From Salinibius halmophilus (GTDB lineage Bacteria; Pseudomonadota; Gammaproteobacteria; Pseudomonadales; Natronospirillaceae): 64,000 nucleotides of DNA. Below are positions 45,758 through 54,107 of this stretch, piece after piece. Where the stretch lies: contig NZ_QPEP01000007.1 in assembly GCF_003577475.1 (NCBI RefSeq), positions 73,164-137,163 on the forward strand, read 5' to 3'. The notes beneath the pieces are model-generated. The model saw only the letters and a list, made by a program, of their open reading frames with translations, was not told the origin of the DNA and made no database searches. A program made the translations under genes and the position numbers. Within the stretch, counting starts at the first letter, position 1; every line of letters starts with the position of its first letter.

Positions 45758-47152
45758 ATGAAATACATCAGTACTCGTGGCCAAGCGCCAACCCTAAACT
45801 TTGAAGACGTGTTGCTCACTGGCTTAGCCAGTGACGGTGGTTTGTACGTGCCAGAAACGCTGCCGCAATTCTCGTTAGACGAAATTCGCGCGATGCGTGA
45901 ACTGCCATACAACGAGCTAGCATTCAAAATTGTGCAGCCATTTGTTGGTGGATGCATTGCCGATGCCGACCTAAAAGCCATTATCGATGATACCTATGGC
46001 TCGTTTGCCCACAAAGCGGTTGCACCGGTAACGCAAATTGACCATAACGAATATGTATTGGAGCTATTCCACGGCCCAACACTAGCGTTTAAAGACTTTG
46101 CACTGCAGCTATTGGGCCGTTTACTTGACCACGTATTGGAAAAGCGCCAAGAGCGTGTAGTGATTATGGGTGCCACCTCTGGTGATACCGGCTCGGCAGC
46201 GATTGAAGGCTGTAAGCGTTGTAACAACATTGATATCTTCATCTTGCACCCGCACAACCGGGTAAGTGAAGTACAGCGCCGCCAGATGACCACCATTGAA
46301 GGTGACAACATCTACAACATTGCCATCGAAGGCAACTTCGATGACGCTCAGGCAATGGTGAAAGCGTCGTTCGGTGATCAAGGCTTCTTGCGCGGCGAGC
46401 GCCGCCTAGTGGCCGTTAACTCGATCAACTGGGCGCGCATCATGGCGCAGATTGTTTACTACTTCTACGCTAGCCTAAACCTAGGCGGGCCAGACCGTAA
46501 GATGTCTTACTCGGTGCCAACCGGTAACTTTGGTGACATTTTCGCAGGCTACCTAGCCAAGCGCATGGGCTTACCAATCGACCAGCTGGTGATTGCTACC
46601 AACCGCAATGACATTCTGCACCGCTTAATCTCGACTGGTATCTACAAAAAAGAAGCCCTTGAGCACACTTTGTCGCCAAGTATGGACATTGTGGTATCAA
46701 GTAACTTTGAGCGTATGTTGTTCGACCTATACGACCGCGATGGCAACGTGCTGGCTGACCTAATGCAGCGTATGAACAATGAAACCGTTGAACTCGACGC
46801 TGATAAGCTAGCTAAAGCACGCGAACTATATAGCTCGGCAGCGGCAGACGATGAAGTGACATCAAAAGTAATTAGCGATGTGTTTAACGACACCGGCTAC
46901 TTGCTCGACCCGCATACGGCTATTGGCGTACATGCCGCGCGCACCACGCGCTGGAACAAAGACGTTCCTATGATTACGCTAGGTACCGCACACCCAGTGA
47001 AATTTGCCCCAGCCATAGAAAAAGCTGGTTTGGCATCACCTGAGTTGCCACACCACCTAGCCGACTTGTTCGAACGCGACGAGCGCTACACAGTGCTACC
47101 AGCCGAACTCACAACCGTGCAAAGCTTCATTGCTGACCACGTATTTGGCTGA
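45758..47152 (+). CDS. thrC: Threonine synthase
   Basis: PLP enzyme converting O-phosphohomoserine to threonine. MKYISTRGQAP opening, PLP lysine in GPTLAFKDFALQLLG, GATSGDTGSAAIEG and VPTGNFGDIFAGYLAKRMG. 464 residues from ATG 45758, 1 nt after the hom stop, so hom-thrC is a two-gene threonine operon closed by the terminator at 47184. Confidence 0.96.
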   Translation: MKYISTRGQAPTLNFEDVLLTGLASDGGLYVPETLPQFSLDEIRAMRELPYNELAFKIVQPFVGGCIADADLKAIIDDTYGSFAHKAVAPVTQIDHNEYVLELFHGPTLAFKDFALQLLGRLLDHVLEKRQERVVIMGATSGDTGSAAIEGCKRCNNIDIFILHPHNRVSEVQRRQMTTIEGDNIYNIAIEGNFDDAQAMVKASFGDQGFLRGERRLVAVNSINWARIMAQIVYYFYASLNLGGPDRKMSYSVPTGNFGDIFAGYLAKRMGLPIDQLVIATNRNDILHRLISTGIYKKEALEHTLSPSMDIVVSSNFERMLFDLYDRDGNVLADLMQRMNNETVELDADKLAKARELYSSAAADDEVTSKVISDVFNDTGYLLDPHTAIGVHAARTTRWNKDVPMITLGTAHPVKFAPAIEKAGLASPELPHHLADLFERDERYTVLPAELTTVQSFIADHVFG

Positions 47153-47183
47153 TAACAACCAAACACTGACTCTCTCTCAGTGA

Positions 47184-47206
47184 GCCCACCTCTGGTGGGC
47201 TTTTTT
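47184..47206 (+). terminator. Rho-independent terminator after thrC
   Basis: GCCCACC-TCT-GGTGGGC stem followed by six T. Confidence 0.92.
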
Positions 47207-47216
47207 AATTGTGTTG

Positions 47217-47382
47217 GTCATTCCCGCGAAGGCGGGAATCTATTTGCTATATTAAACCCTTCAAACTAGACACCCGATAAGACCACTCGGGTGTGACGGG
47301 GTTGAGTCATTCCCGCGAAGGCGGGAATCTAGTTGTTGGACAGACTACCAGCTGGATCCCCGATAAAATCACTCGGGGATGA
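47217..47382. repeat. Two tandem MITE-like palindromic elements of about 77-80 bp
   Basis: Copy 1 (47217-47296) and copy 2 (47306-47382) each start with GTCATTCCCGCGAAGGCGGG, a hairpin TTCCCGC-GAAG-GCGGGAA. Each ends with a second hairpin (ACACCCGA-n9-TCGGGTGT, and ATCCCCGA-n9-TCGGGGAT), so the outer ends GTCAT and ATGAC are also complementary in copy 2. This looks like a non-coding mobile or REP-type family of the genome. The two copies are more alike at the left end than at the right. Confidence 0.75.
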
Positions 47383-47391
47383 CAAACTCGG

Positions 47392-48012
47392 TCACACCCA
47401 CGCCATGCTGTGCCAGGCGCATTGGGGGCTAGCGAAGGCGCGGCGGATGTAGGCGGTGCACTCATCAACAAAGCCTTCGCTGGTATCAGCCCTCCAAAAC
47501 TGGCGCCCAGCTACGTAGGCTGTGGCATATTCCTGCCACGAGCGATATAGCGGTTTGGCAAGGCTGGCAAGCTTTAGGTGTTGCTGGGTAGCCACTTCTG
47601 AGCTAATCCAACCACAGCGATGCGCACACTGGGTCAGCCAGCTTGCGCGGCCAATGTCCCAGGCTTTAATGCCGCCTTGGGCTAGGCGGTGGCGATAATT
47701 TAGGACTAGCTCAAACTTGGCTTGGTCGTTGGCATCAAAACGGCTAATAAACGCACGAGCACGCGTGTCAGTCATGGTGCGCAGGCGATGGCAGTACTGC
47801 CAATAAGAGTCGGTATGGCCGCTGTCGATTAACCACTGATAGGTTTCAAAATAGTCATCGCCCGATTCAATACCCCAATCACGTTTTAAGCTTTGTTTGG
47901 TACCAGTTAGGTCGTTGTCGTTTTCTTCACTTAGCAGCTGGTTGTATGGGGTGTTGTTCTGCGAGGCCAGCACGGCACCTAGCCCGATGGCCCATGTTAG
48001 TTGGTCGCTCAT
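47392..48012 (-). CDS. DUF1266 protein (YbeR/YbeU-like)
   Basis: 206 residues of the DUF1266 family, with LTGTKQSLKRDWGIESGDDYFETYQWLI start and AWDIGRASWLTQCAHRCGWIS. In E. coli the DUF1266 genes ybeR and ybeU sit beside hscC and the J-proteins djlB and djlC; the same company here supports a shared chaperone-linked role, though the activity is unknown. Overlaps the J-protein gene by 4 nt. Confidence 0.8.
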   Translation of the reverse strand: MSDQLTWAIGLGAVLASQNNTPYNQLLSEENDNDLTGTKQSLKRDWGIESGDDYFETYQWLIDSGHTDSYWQYCHRLRTMTDTRARAFISRFDANDQAKFELVLNYRHRLAQGGIKAWDIGRASWLTQCAHRCGWISSEVATQQHLKLASLAKPLYRSWQEYATAYVAGRQFWRADTSEGFVDECTAYIRRAFASPQCAWHSMAWV

Positions 48013-49976
48013 GCGGCTTCTCCTAGTGCATCTACTTGTGGTTTAAACGCAGCGGCGGTTTCGGGCGCTAGTGTATTCAACTGTTCCCAAGCTTGGTTTG
48101 CGCGCTCGCTGTCTTGGCGCTTTATTGCTAGCTCTAAAACCTGCTGCCAGCACGCTGGCATGCGCTCCTGTACCCGTGCGGCTTGGTCGGCCGCATCCTG
48201 TGCTTTGTCGAGTTCGTTTAGCGACTCGTAGCAGTAAGCAAGGTTGCGATAAGGTTGGGCGCTATAAAGGTTTTTACTGGCGGCAAATTGAAAGTGCGGC
48301 AACGCTTCTAAATGCTGATTTAAGCGCGAATGCAGCACACCCAAGGTGGTGTGGTAATCTGCTTTACTTGGCGCTAACGCCACGGCTTGCTTGGCAGCGG
48401 CTAAGCCAGAATCAAATGCGCCCGTTTGAATGCTCAATGTAGCAACTTGATAAAAGGCTTCGTCGTCACTTGGCTGGTGCTTGCATACGGCTTGCCAGCG
48501 TTCTAAAGCTTTCTCTTGCTCACCTTCACTGGTGTACATCTCGGCCAATAGGCGGGTGGGTAAGTGCACCGGTACCTTGTGATGCCACTTTTTCAATAAA
48601 TACTTCAGCTCGAACTCGGGCTTTTTCTGGGTGCCCAAGCGGTACTCACACAGCGTGCGATAAAACAGGCGCAATGGCCCGCCTTGGTAAAACTCGTGAC
48701 CAGGTTTTTCATGTTTGCGCAGCCCCCGCCAAAATTGCAGGCTAAAGATACTGGCGCTTTTAATGTAGCGCAGCGCTTCCTCATATTGCTCGGTGGCTAC
48801 TAGACTTTTCACCAATTCTTTTGCCACCACGTCGCGCTTGGAACCCTTGGTTTTTTGGTAAGCTGCTTTTAGGTTGTTGATCATGGCTTGGTGGCATTTT
48901 AGCTGCAGTACACGCAGTTCCACATCATAAGGCGCGTGGCTTGCTACGGTTTCAAGAATAGCGAGCGCTTCGCTAAACAACCCTTTTTCAATGTAGGCAT
49001 TAGCCATGCCCCGAAGGGCATCAATGTTCTGCTCGTCTATTTCAAGCACCTTGCGGTAGCACTCATTACGCTCGTGGTTATTACTGGCCAGGCGCGCTAG
49101 GGCAAGCCAGGCATCGGCATCCTCTATTTGCTGATAATGCACCTTGGCAGTGGCGATATTATCCTGGCATTCAAACAACACACCGGCTAAGCGGTGCAGC
49201 TCTGGGTCGGTATTGGTAAGTTTGAGTAGGTCGGCCAGCACCTTTTCGCCCTCGGCCCATTGCTCGCTTTGAATGCAGTGCTCTAAATATTCACGCCCAT
49301 TTAAGTAGTGGTCGAATTGGGCTGGGTCGGCAATAGTCGCGTGCAGGGGTAACTGCCATTCACTCATTTGAATGCGGCGTAAGGTGCGGTCGATAAACTC
49401 GTCGCTAAAGTACTTACTCAGCGCCACATAGTTTTGCTGCCAAGCAAAGCGCTGCTCAAAAAATTGCCACACTTGCGCTGGCACGTGCGGGTGCTGGCCT
49501 AAATAGTTAAATACATTCAACGCCAAACTTTGCAACGCACCCATGTGTTGCAGTGCTGGCGAATAGAACAAGTTTTGCCAATCGGCTTGTGAAGTACGCT
49601 TGCTGGTATCTTGATACAGAGCGTCGAGCTGGCTAAGGAATCGTTTGGCGAGCACGTCGGCTTCGCTTTCTTCTGGGGCTTGGTTGCTGGCTTCTGTCGT
49701 ACTGGCTTCCGTATGGTCTTCTTTAGTGGTAGAAGCTGTTTCGGTGCTCTCTGCCTTGGTACTGGCTGTTTCAGTCTTTGCAGCGCTTTCGTTTGCAGTC
49801 GTTTTTACTGGCGCTTTTTGCATGCCGGCTAAAGCGGCTTCATACGCTTGGCGCAGGGCAACAAACTGCTCTGGGTTATCTTCTGGGTTACAGCGTTTTA
49901 GTTTGCGCGCATACGCACGCTTAATTTGTTTGCTGTCGTGCGTTGGTTCAATCTCTAAGTGTTGCCAACAATCCAT
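48009..49976 (-). CDS. J-domain and TPR protein, probable HscC co-chaperone (DjlB/DjlC-like)
   Basis: 655 residues. The N-terminal J-like domain (1-55) starts MDCWQHLEIEPTHDSKQIKRAY and has NPED where a canonical J domain has HPD, so Hsp70 stimulation by the textbook mechanism is doubtful. Residues 60-100 are a low-complexity Ala/Glu/Thr/Ser spacer. The rest (about 105-655) is alpha-helical with TPR-like repeats (for example ALRGMANAYIEKGLFSEAL, PYRNLAYCYESLNELDKAQ). Encoded 2 nt downstream of hscC on the same strand. Confidence 0.82.
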   Translation of the reverse strand: MDCWQHLEIEPTHDSKQIKRAYARKLKRCNPEDNPEQFVALRQAYEAALAGMQKAPVKTTANESAAKTETASTKAESTETASTTKEDHTEASTTEASNQAPEESEADVLAKRFLSQLDALYQDTSKRTSQADWQNLFYSPALQHMGALQSLALNVFNYLGQHPHVPAQVWQFFEQRFAWQQNYVALSKYFSDEFIDRTLRRIQMSEWQLPLHATIADPAQFDHYLNGREYLEHCIQSEQWAEGEKVLADLLKLTNTDPELHRLAGVLFECQDNIATAKVHYQQIEDADAWLALARLASNNHERNECYRKVLEIDEQNIDALRGMANAYIEKGLFSEALAILETVASHAPYDVELRVLQLKCHQAMINNLKAAYQKTKGSKRDVVAKELVKSLVATEQYEEALRYIKSASIFSLQFWRGLRKHEKPGHEFYQGGPLRLFYRTLCEYRLGTQKKPEFELKYLLKKWHHKVPVHLPTRLLAEMYTSEGEQEKALERWQAVCKHQPSDDEAFYQVATLSIQTGAFDSGLAAAKQAVALAPSKADYHTTLGVLHSRLNQHLEALPHFQFAASKNLYSAQPYRNLAYCYESLNELDKAQDAADQAARVQERMPACWQQVLELAIKRQDSERANQAWEQLNTLAPETAAAFKPQVDALGEAA

Positions 49977-49978
49977 GC

Positions 49979-51631
49979 TTATACTTCCTCTAAACTATTA
50001 AGCGACTGACTGACCAGTTCGCGCACTTGCTCAATAATCTCTGGATCTTGCGAGGCCAGTGCTGATTCAAACTGCTTAAGCCACTCATCAACCCGCTCGC
50101 GCTCATGCCCACGCAGTTGGGCATACAAGCGCTCACCTTTGGCAATAACCGAGGCGTTTAACTGTTGGTCTTTGGGGTGAATTTTTAGCGGCGCTAAGGC
50201 TTCTAGGCGCTTGGCAATCTCGGCTTCACTCAGCTCTTCACTGCTTTGCACAAACACCTTATTGGCTGTTTCGCTGCCTACCGACGCTTCTACCTCTAAC
50301 AAACCATCGATGTCGTAAGTAAAACGAATGCTCACCAGTTGGCGCTCATCGCGTGGCGCAAACTGCACATTGAACTCACCTAAGGCAAAGTTGTCGGCAA
50401 GATTGCGTGACTCGCCTTGAAATACCTCTACCTTAATCTCTTCCTGGCCGGGATAACTAGTGCTGTATTCGTTCATTCGGCTAGTAGGCACCACGGTGTT
50501 GCGCTCGATAACAGGCGAAAAGCGATTGCCAAATTCGCCTTGCACTGCCACCCCTAACGTGTGTGGACATACATCGGTCACCACCACATCTTTGAGGGCT
50601 TGATTACGCGCTTTCAGCCCCGCCTGAATGGCTGCACCACGCGCCACAACCAACTCTGGTGCGGTATCGATGCGAGCAAAGTTGCCTAGCCACTGGCTTG
50701 CCGCCGAACGTACCAGCGGCATTTGACTTGCGCCACCCACCAGTACCACGTCGTCTAGCTCGCTGGCTTGCAGCTTGGCATCCATCATAGCTTGTTGAAT
50801 GGGGCGTTGCAGGCGCTGCATAAGGGGCGCGCAAATATCGCTGAAGGTATTGCGGTTAAGCTGCCAAGTAAACGACGCTTCAGCCAAATTTACCTCCACG
50901 CTTGCTTCAAACTCATTGGTGAGCTGGCGCTTTAACTGCTCGCCCAAGCGGCGCAACTGCGCCTGGCTTTGTGGTGATAAGTTGGTTAGCCCTTGTGTGT
51001 GTTGGCAATGCTCAATGATGGCATCGAGGAAGTCTTCACCACCTAGTTGCTGGTCGCCAGCGGTGGCGGTAATTTCCATAATGCCATCAAAACTATTCAG
51101 CACCGAAACATCAAAGGTGCCGCCGCCAAGGTCGAGTACCACAATATTGCGCTCGTCATCCTCGGCAAGTAGGCCATAAGTGAGCGCGGCAGCGGTGGGT
51201 TCATTGATTAAGCGCTCCACCTTAAACCCTGCTAACTTGCCAGCAAGCTTGGTCATGCGCCGCTGCGCTTCATTAAAATAAGCTGGCACACTGATAACCG
51301 CCTCGGTGACCGGCTCGCCCAAAAACTGCTCGGCATCTTGCTTAAGCGACTTCAGCACCATAGCCGAGAGCATCTCGGGCGTGTAGGACACATGATTCAG
51401 CACCACAGTGCGCTGCGTGCCCATTAGGCGTTTAAACAAATGAGTGGTAAGGGCAGGGTGGGTAATTAAGCGCTCTTGCGCAGGCTTGCCAACCAATAAA
51501 GTATCGCCATCCACACTCACCACCGACGGCGTTAAAAAATCGCCATGGGCATTGGGAATAAGCGTGGCACCGGCATCGGTAAATACAGAAATGGCACTTT
51601 GGGTAGTGCCCAGATCGATTCCAACAATCAT
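49979..51631 (-). CDS. hscC: Hsp70-family chaperone HscC
   Basis: Specialised DnaK paralogue of 550 residues, shorter than DnaK (about 640) as is normal for HscC. ATPase domain with VGIDLGTTQSAISVF, VPAYFNEAQRRMTKLAGKLAG, NEPTAAALTYG, VLDLGGGTFDVSVL and VLVGGASQMPLVR; a short substrate-binding domain follows (PGQEEIKVEVFQGE) with a reduced lid. Transcribed leftward with its J-protein and the DUF1266 gene, as in the E. coli hscC region. Confidence 0.93.
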   Translation of the reverse strand: MIVGIDLGTTQSAISVFTDAGATLIPNAHGDFLTPSVVSVDGDTLLVGKPAQERLITHPALTTHLFKRLMGTQRTVVLNHVSYTPEMLSAMVLKSLKQDAEQFLGEPVTEAVISVPAYFNEAQRRMTKLAGKLAGFKVERLINEPTAAALTYGLLAEDDERNIVVLDLGGGTFDVSVLNSFDGIMEITATAGDQQLGGEDFLDAIIEHCQHTQGLTNLSPQSQAQLRRLGEQLKRQLTNEFEASVEVNLAEASFTWQLNRNTFSDICAPLMQRLQRPIQQAMMDAKLQASELDDVVLVGGASQMPLVRSAASQWLGNFARIDTAPELVVARGAAIQAGLKARNQALKDVVVTDVCPHTLGVAVQGEFGNRFSPVIERNTVVPTSRMNEYSTSYPGQEEIKVEVFQGESRNLADNFALGEFNVQFAPRDERQLVSIRFTYDIDGLLEVEASVGSETANKVFVQSSEELSEAEIAKRLEALAPLKIHPKDQQLNASVIAKGERLYAQLRGHERERVDEWLKQFESALASQDPEIIEQVRELVSQSLNSLEEV

Positions 51632-51657
51632 AGCTGTCCTTGCAATGGTTTTTAGCT

Positions 51658-51687
51658 AATGTAGCAAACTCTAAAGATTAGGATCAA
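51658..51687 (-). promoter_or_regulatory. Possible sigma-70 promoter for the hscC operon
   Basis: On the minus strand, TTGATC (51687-51682) and TACATT (51663-51658) are separated by 18 nt, about 27 nt before the hscC start. Matches are 4/6 and 4/6. Confidence 0.35.
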
Positions 51688-51708
51688 TCGTGCGATAGGT
51701 GGTTGCGA

Positions 51709-51892
51709 CGGGCGTCTAGCTTATAGGTTACCGCCATCACACCCGTCACGCCCGAGGGTTTAATCGGGCGTCTAGCTTATAGGTTACCGCCATCACACCC
51801 GTCACGCCCGAGGGTTTAATCGGGCGTCTAGCTTATAGGTTACCGCCACCGCACCCGTCACGCCCGAACGTTTTTATCGGGCGTCTAGCTTA
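51709..51892. repeat. 56-bp tandem repeat, about 3.3 copies
   Basis: Units start CGGGCGTCTAGCTTATAGGT at 51709, 51765, 51821 and (partial) 51878. Copies 1 and 2 are identical over 56 bp; copy 3 differs at a few positions and is about 1 bp longer. Each unit holds CGGGCGT and its complement ACGCCCG, so alternating hairpins can form. It sits upstream of hscC at the edge of the accessory island. There are no unique spacers, so it is not a CRISPR array. Confidence 0.93.
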
Positions 51893-52122
51893 GGTAAAAA
51901 ATCCCGTAGGTCTTTAAATAAATCCGCTTGCGGATTTTTTGAAGACAATAAACGCTATAAAAAGCACTAATTTATAAAAATTAAATAAAATAAATAAATT
52001 AGTAATAAAAAATCACAAAATAACTAAAAAATAAAATAAAAACTACGAGTTCCTACCCAAGCCAACAAGCACGACAGCCAGCAAGCATTTCACCCCAAGA
52101 ATCGCCACCAGATTAAGTACCT
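51893..52122. other. AT-rich gap at the left edge of the island
   Basis: No gene seen. After a small hairpin (51920-51937), 51941-52050 is extremely AT-rich (runs of AAATAA and TAAAAA), unlike the surrounding DNA. It separates the conserved hscC locus from the island genes and may mark an insertion boundary or a silencer-type region. I see no clear att site. Confidence 0.55.
51920..51940 (-). terminator. Hairpin, possible terminator for leftward transcription
   Basis: AAATCCGC-TT-GCGGATTT with T-rich flanks on both sides (TTTTTT on the plus strand, TTTATTTAAA on the minus). No plus-strand gene precedes it, so it more likely ends transcripts coming from 52123-53852. Confidence 0.45.
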
Positions 52123-52320
52123 TCAACTCGGCAGCTGACCGGTAAACTTCGACACCAACTCATCAACTTTCGAGGCTGGCTTGTGCTTCAGTTGCTCACA
52201 ACCACATTTTGGGCACTGTGTGGGGGGTGCTTCAAACACTGCATCGCCAGGTGGTGCATATATTCCCGACCATCTGCATTGCGTACACGAAATCTTTCTA
52301 GCCATCGGCTTTATTGGCAT
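52123..52320 (-). CDS. Small zinc-ribbon protein
   Basis: 65 residues with two Cys pairs, C12-x2-C15 (CTQC) and C36-x2-C39 (CPKC, followed by GC), the pattern of a zinc ribbon. A very strong SD (aaggaggt) lies 4-5 nt before ATG. No family recognised. It lies next to the island and might be an accessory nucleic-acid or protein-binding piece, or simply an unrelated small gene. Confidence 0.68.
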   Translation of the reverse strand: MPIKPMARKISCTQCRWSGIYAPPGDAVFEAPPTQCPKCGCEQLKHKPASKVDELVSKFTGQLPS

Positions 52321-52334
52321 TGTTACCTCCTTGA

Positions 52335-52354
52335 AGCCGCCCTATGAAGGGCGG
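52335..52354 (-). promoter_or_regulatory. GC-rich hairpin in the leader of the zinc-ribbon gene
   Basis: GCCGCCC-n6-GGGCGGC immediately precedes the strong SD of the zinc-ribbon gene (4 nt away). It could partly insulate or attenuate translation between the two leftward genes. No T-run follows on the minus strand. Confidence 0.4.
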
Positions 52355-52362
52355 CAGCCTTT

Positions 52363-52884
52363 TTAAATATTAACGTCAACAATCGACAGCAGATTTGTAT
52401 TCGTTCTTGTCCACCATTCTTCTTCATCGATACTCATTAGATCAAGTGCTTTCATTAAAACTGGCACTGCTTGTTCATTATCGCCAAGTTTCATAAGACA
52501 CTCACCGCGCATCGCAAATGCTATATTGCGCTTTCTCTTATAATCATTGGCTAAGCTTTCATAAGGAATAAGAGCGCGAAGCTTGTTTAATGGGAACTCT
52601 TTGCGGTCGTCATAACTAGCTCCATAATAGGGTTCCAGTGTGCTCGTTATTATGTTCGCTAGGTAGTTGGCTTTCTTGCTATAGTCTTCCAAAACTGGTA
52701 TCGCTTCTTTGCATTGCTCGTTAGCGAATAGCTGTCTTGCGCTCTCCTCAAGAGCATCTACTGCAGGCTGTGTCACAATGCCAAGCTCATCTGCATCCTC
52801 TTGCAGGCTAGAAAGGTTAAACGGGTCCTCGGCTATAGAGAATGTAGCCAAAAACAGCAAGGCAAAAATAGAAAGGTTTTTCAT
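52363..52884 (-). CDS. Secreted hypothetical protein with helical repeats
   Basis: 173 residues: signal peptide (1-18, ending FSIAE), then a mostly helical domain with TPR-like character (FAMRGECLMKLGDNEQAVPVLMKALDLM). Probably periplasmic. The start at 52884 has aagga upstream; an in-frame ATG at 52920 would bury the signal peptide. No family recognised. Located between the zinc-ribbon gene and the WYL regulator on the same strand. Confidence 0.65.
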   Translation of the reverse strand: MKNLSIFALLFLATFSIAEDPFNLSSLQEDADELGIVTQPAVDALEESARQLFANEQCKEAIPVLEDYSKKANYLANIITSTLEPYYGASYDDRKEFPLNKLRALIPYESLANDYKRKRNIAFAMRGECLMKLGDNEQAVPVLMKALDLMSIDEEEWWTRTNTNLLSIVDVNI

Positions 52885-52991
52885 AAATGATCCTTGTTTA
52901 TTTAGGTGTTGGTGAAACAAGAACCAGATTAATAGCCAGTAATCATCAAAGCGATACTGGCCAAAATAACATGTCGCAATAACAGCCAGAG

Positions 52992-53852
52992 CTAGCCAAA
53001 AACATATCCTTTTATTTCATCGGCATTGGCGAGCACTATCTGTTGGGCTTCGGCTTTAGGTTCAATTTTATGAGTGTCGATACCGTAGGCCTGCAGTACA
53101 TACTTTACCAATGCAGCGCGAGTGGTGATCACCAACATGCCAGACTTCATACCATAATCATGCTCAATAACGGCTTGCTGTGCCTTTGTTAGCCGTGGAT
53201 CTGGCGTGAATACAACATCTACCTCGGTATTCCAGTCAACGTCTTGCTCCACAGTGTTGTCGCTTGGAAGCAATACATCCGATTCAGCCCGAAAGCGGCT
53301 AAGCACAAAGTCTCGGTAGTCCTTGTTCTTTTCACAAAACGCCCGAACGTGCCATCTTAGCGGGGTATAAACAATGCTGTGGGGTGCAATGACGCGTGTT
53401 TCCACATCTGGCGAGCTAAGCGATACATAGTCAATTTCTACGCGCTTTTGTTCGCGAATGCCTTGCAGAATAGGGCGAAGCACTTGTGGTTCAATGGATC
53501 TTGAAACCGGTGTCAAAATTTCACTATGAGCAAAACCTAAGTCCAGCCCGTGGAAAGTCTGCCGTAAATCTTGGCTGCGGCTCATTACATGCAAGTACTC
53601 ATCTGCCGAACCGGTTGTGAGTACCGGACTAAAGTGTTCGGCAGGTTTGTAGCCTTTTAGCGACGAGTCGTACTCAAGATTCCCTGGCGCAACATCTTCG
53701 CGGTAGTTGCGAATATCTTTCGAGGCCTGCTGGCGACCCATGCCAAAGCTATTCATTAAGTGATTGGTGGTTAACCGCCCTTCCCATAGCGCAACAATTT
53801 CTATCAACCGATACCGCGCTAGCAAGTCCCACTTCATAGGCCAGGTTTGCAT
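52992..53852 (-). CDS. WYL-domain transcriptional regulator, BrxR/CapW-type
   Basis: 286 residues: winged HTH (residues 1-80, with LARYRLIEIVALWEGRLT and FGMGRQQASKDIRNY), central WYL domain (about 120-205, with RVEIDYVSLSSPD and PLRWHVRAFCEKN) and a C-terminal WCX-like part. The N-terminal sequence closely follows the BrxR/CapW group that represses BREX and CBASS loci, a family tied to phage-defence islands. Divergent from the sigma-54 activator gene; likely represses the shared intergenic region and may respond to a nucleic-acid or nucleotide ligand. Confidence 0.85.
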   Translation of the reverse strand: MQTWPMKWDLLARYRLIEIVALWEGRLTTNHLMNSFGMGRQQASKDIRNYREDVAPGNLEYDSSLKGYKPAEHFSPVLTTGSADEYLHVMSRSQDLRQTFHGLDLGFAHSEILTPVSRSIEPQVLRPILQGIREQKRVEIDYVSLSSPDVETRVIAPHSIVYTPLRWHVRAFCEKNKDYRDFVLSRFRAESDVLLPSDNTVEQDVDWNTEVDVVFTPDPRLTKAQQAVIEHDYGMKSGMLVITTRAALVKYVLQAYGIDTHKIEPKAEAQQIVLANADEIKGYVFG

Positions 53853-54107
53853 AAAATTCCCAGTGTTCCTTTTGTTGTATTCGTTTGGATACCACAGTTG
53901 TACTTTTCAACAAAGTTACATTTCGAACATTGTTTAGCCGTTGACGAATCTTTGATCGGTATCAAGAAAACTAGTACCTGGAGGGATGATTTTAGGACAT
54001 GCCGTTCTAGGCGACATGTTAATTTGTACAGGCTTGTATGCTGCGGTAAAAATGTGAAATAGTTAACATTGTAATGCTTTTTAAGAGCTCTAATAGGCAG
54101 AAGTTAT
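53853..54107. promoter_or_regulatory. Divergent regulatory region between WYL repressor and sigma-54 activator
   Basis: 255 bp with no convincing gene. It must hold the promoters of both regulators and, probably, the enhancer sites of the activator. An imperfect dyad ACATGCCGTTCTAGGCGACATGT lies near 53997-54020. I could not assign a clear -35/-10 pair. An open frame at 53847-54062 lacks an SD and is ignored. Confidence 0.5.

Noticed and set aside
47217-47382. Possible CRISPR repeats (two identical 26-bp blocks)
   Set aside because: Only two copies, and the DNA between them is itself palindromic; fits a REP/MITE element.
51709-51892. Possible CRISPR array
   Set aside because: The 56-bp units are directly adjacent with no unique spacers, and no cas genes are nearby.
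53847-54062. 71-residue plus-strand frame between the WYL and sigma-54 regulator genes
   Set aside because: No SD, overlaps the WYL start and the promoter region, no protein character.
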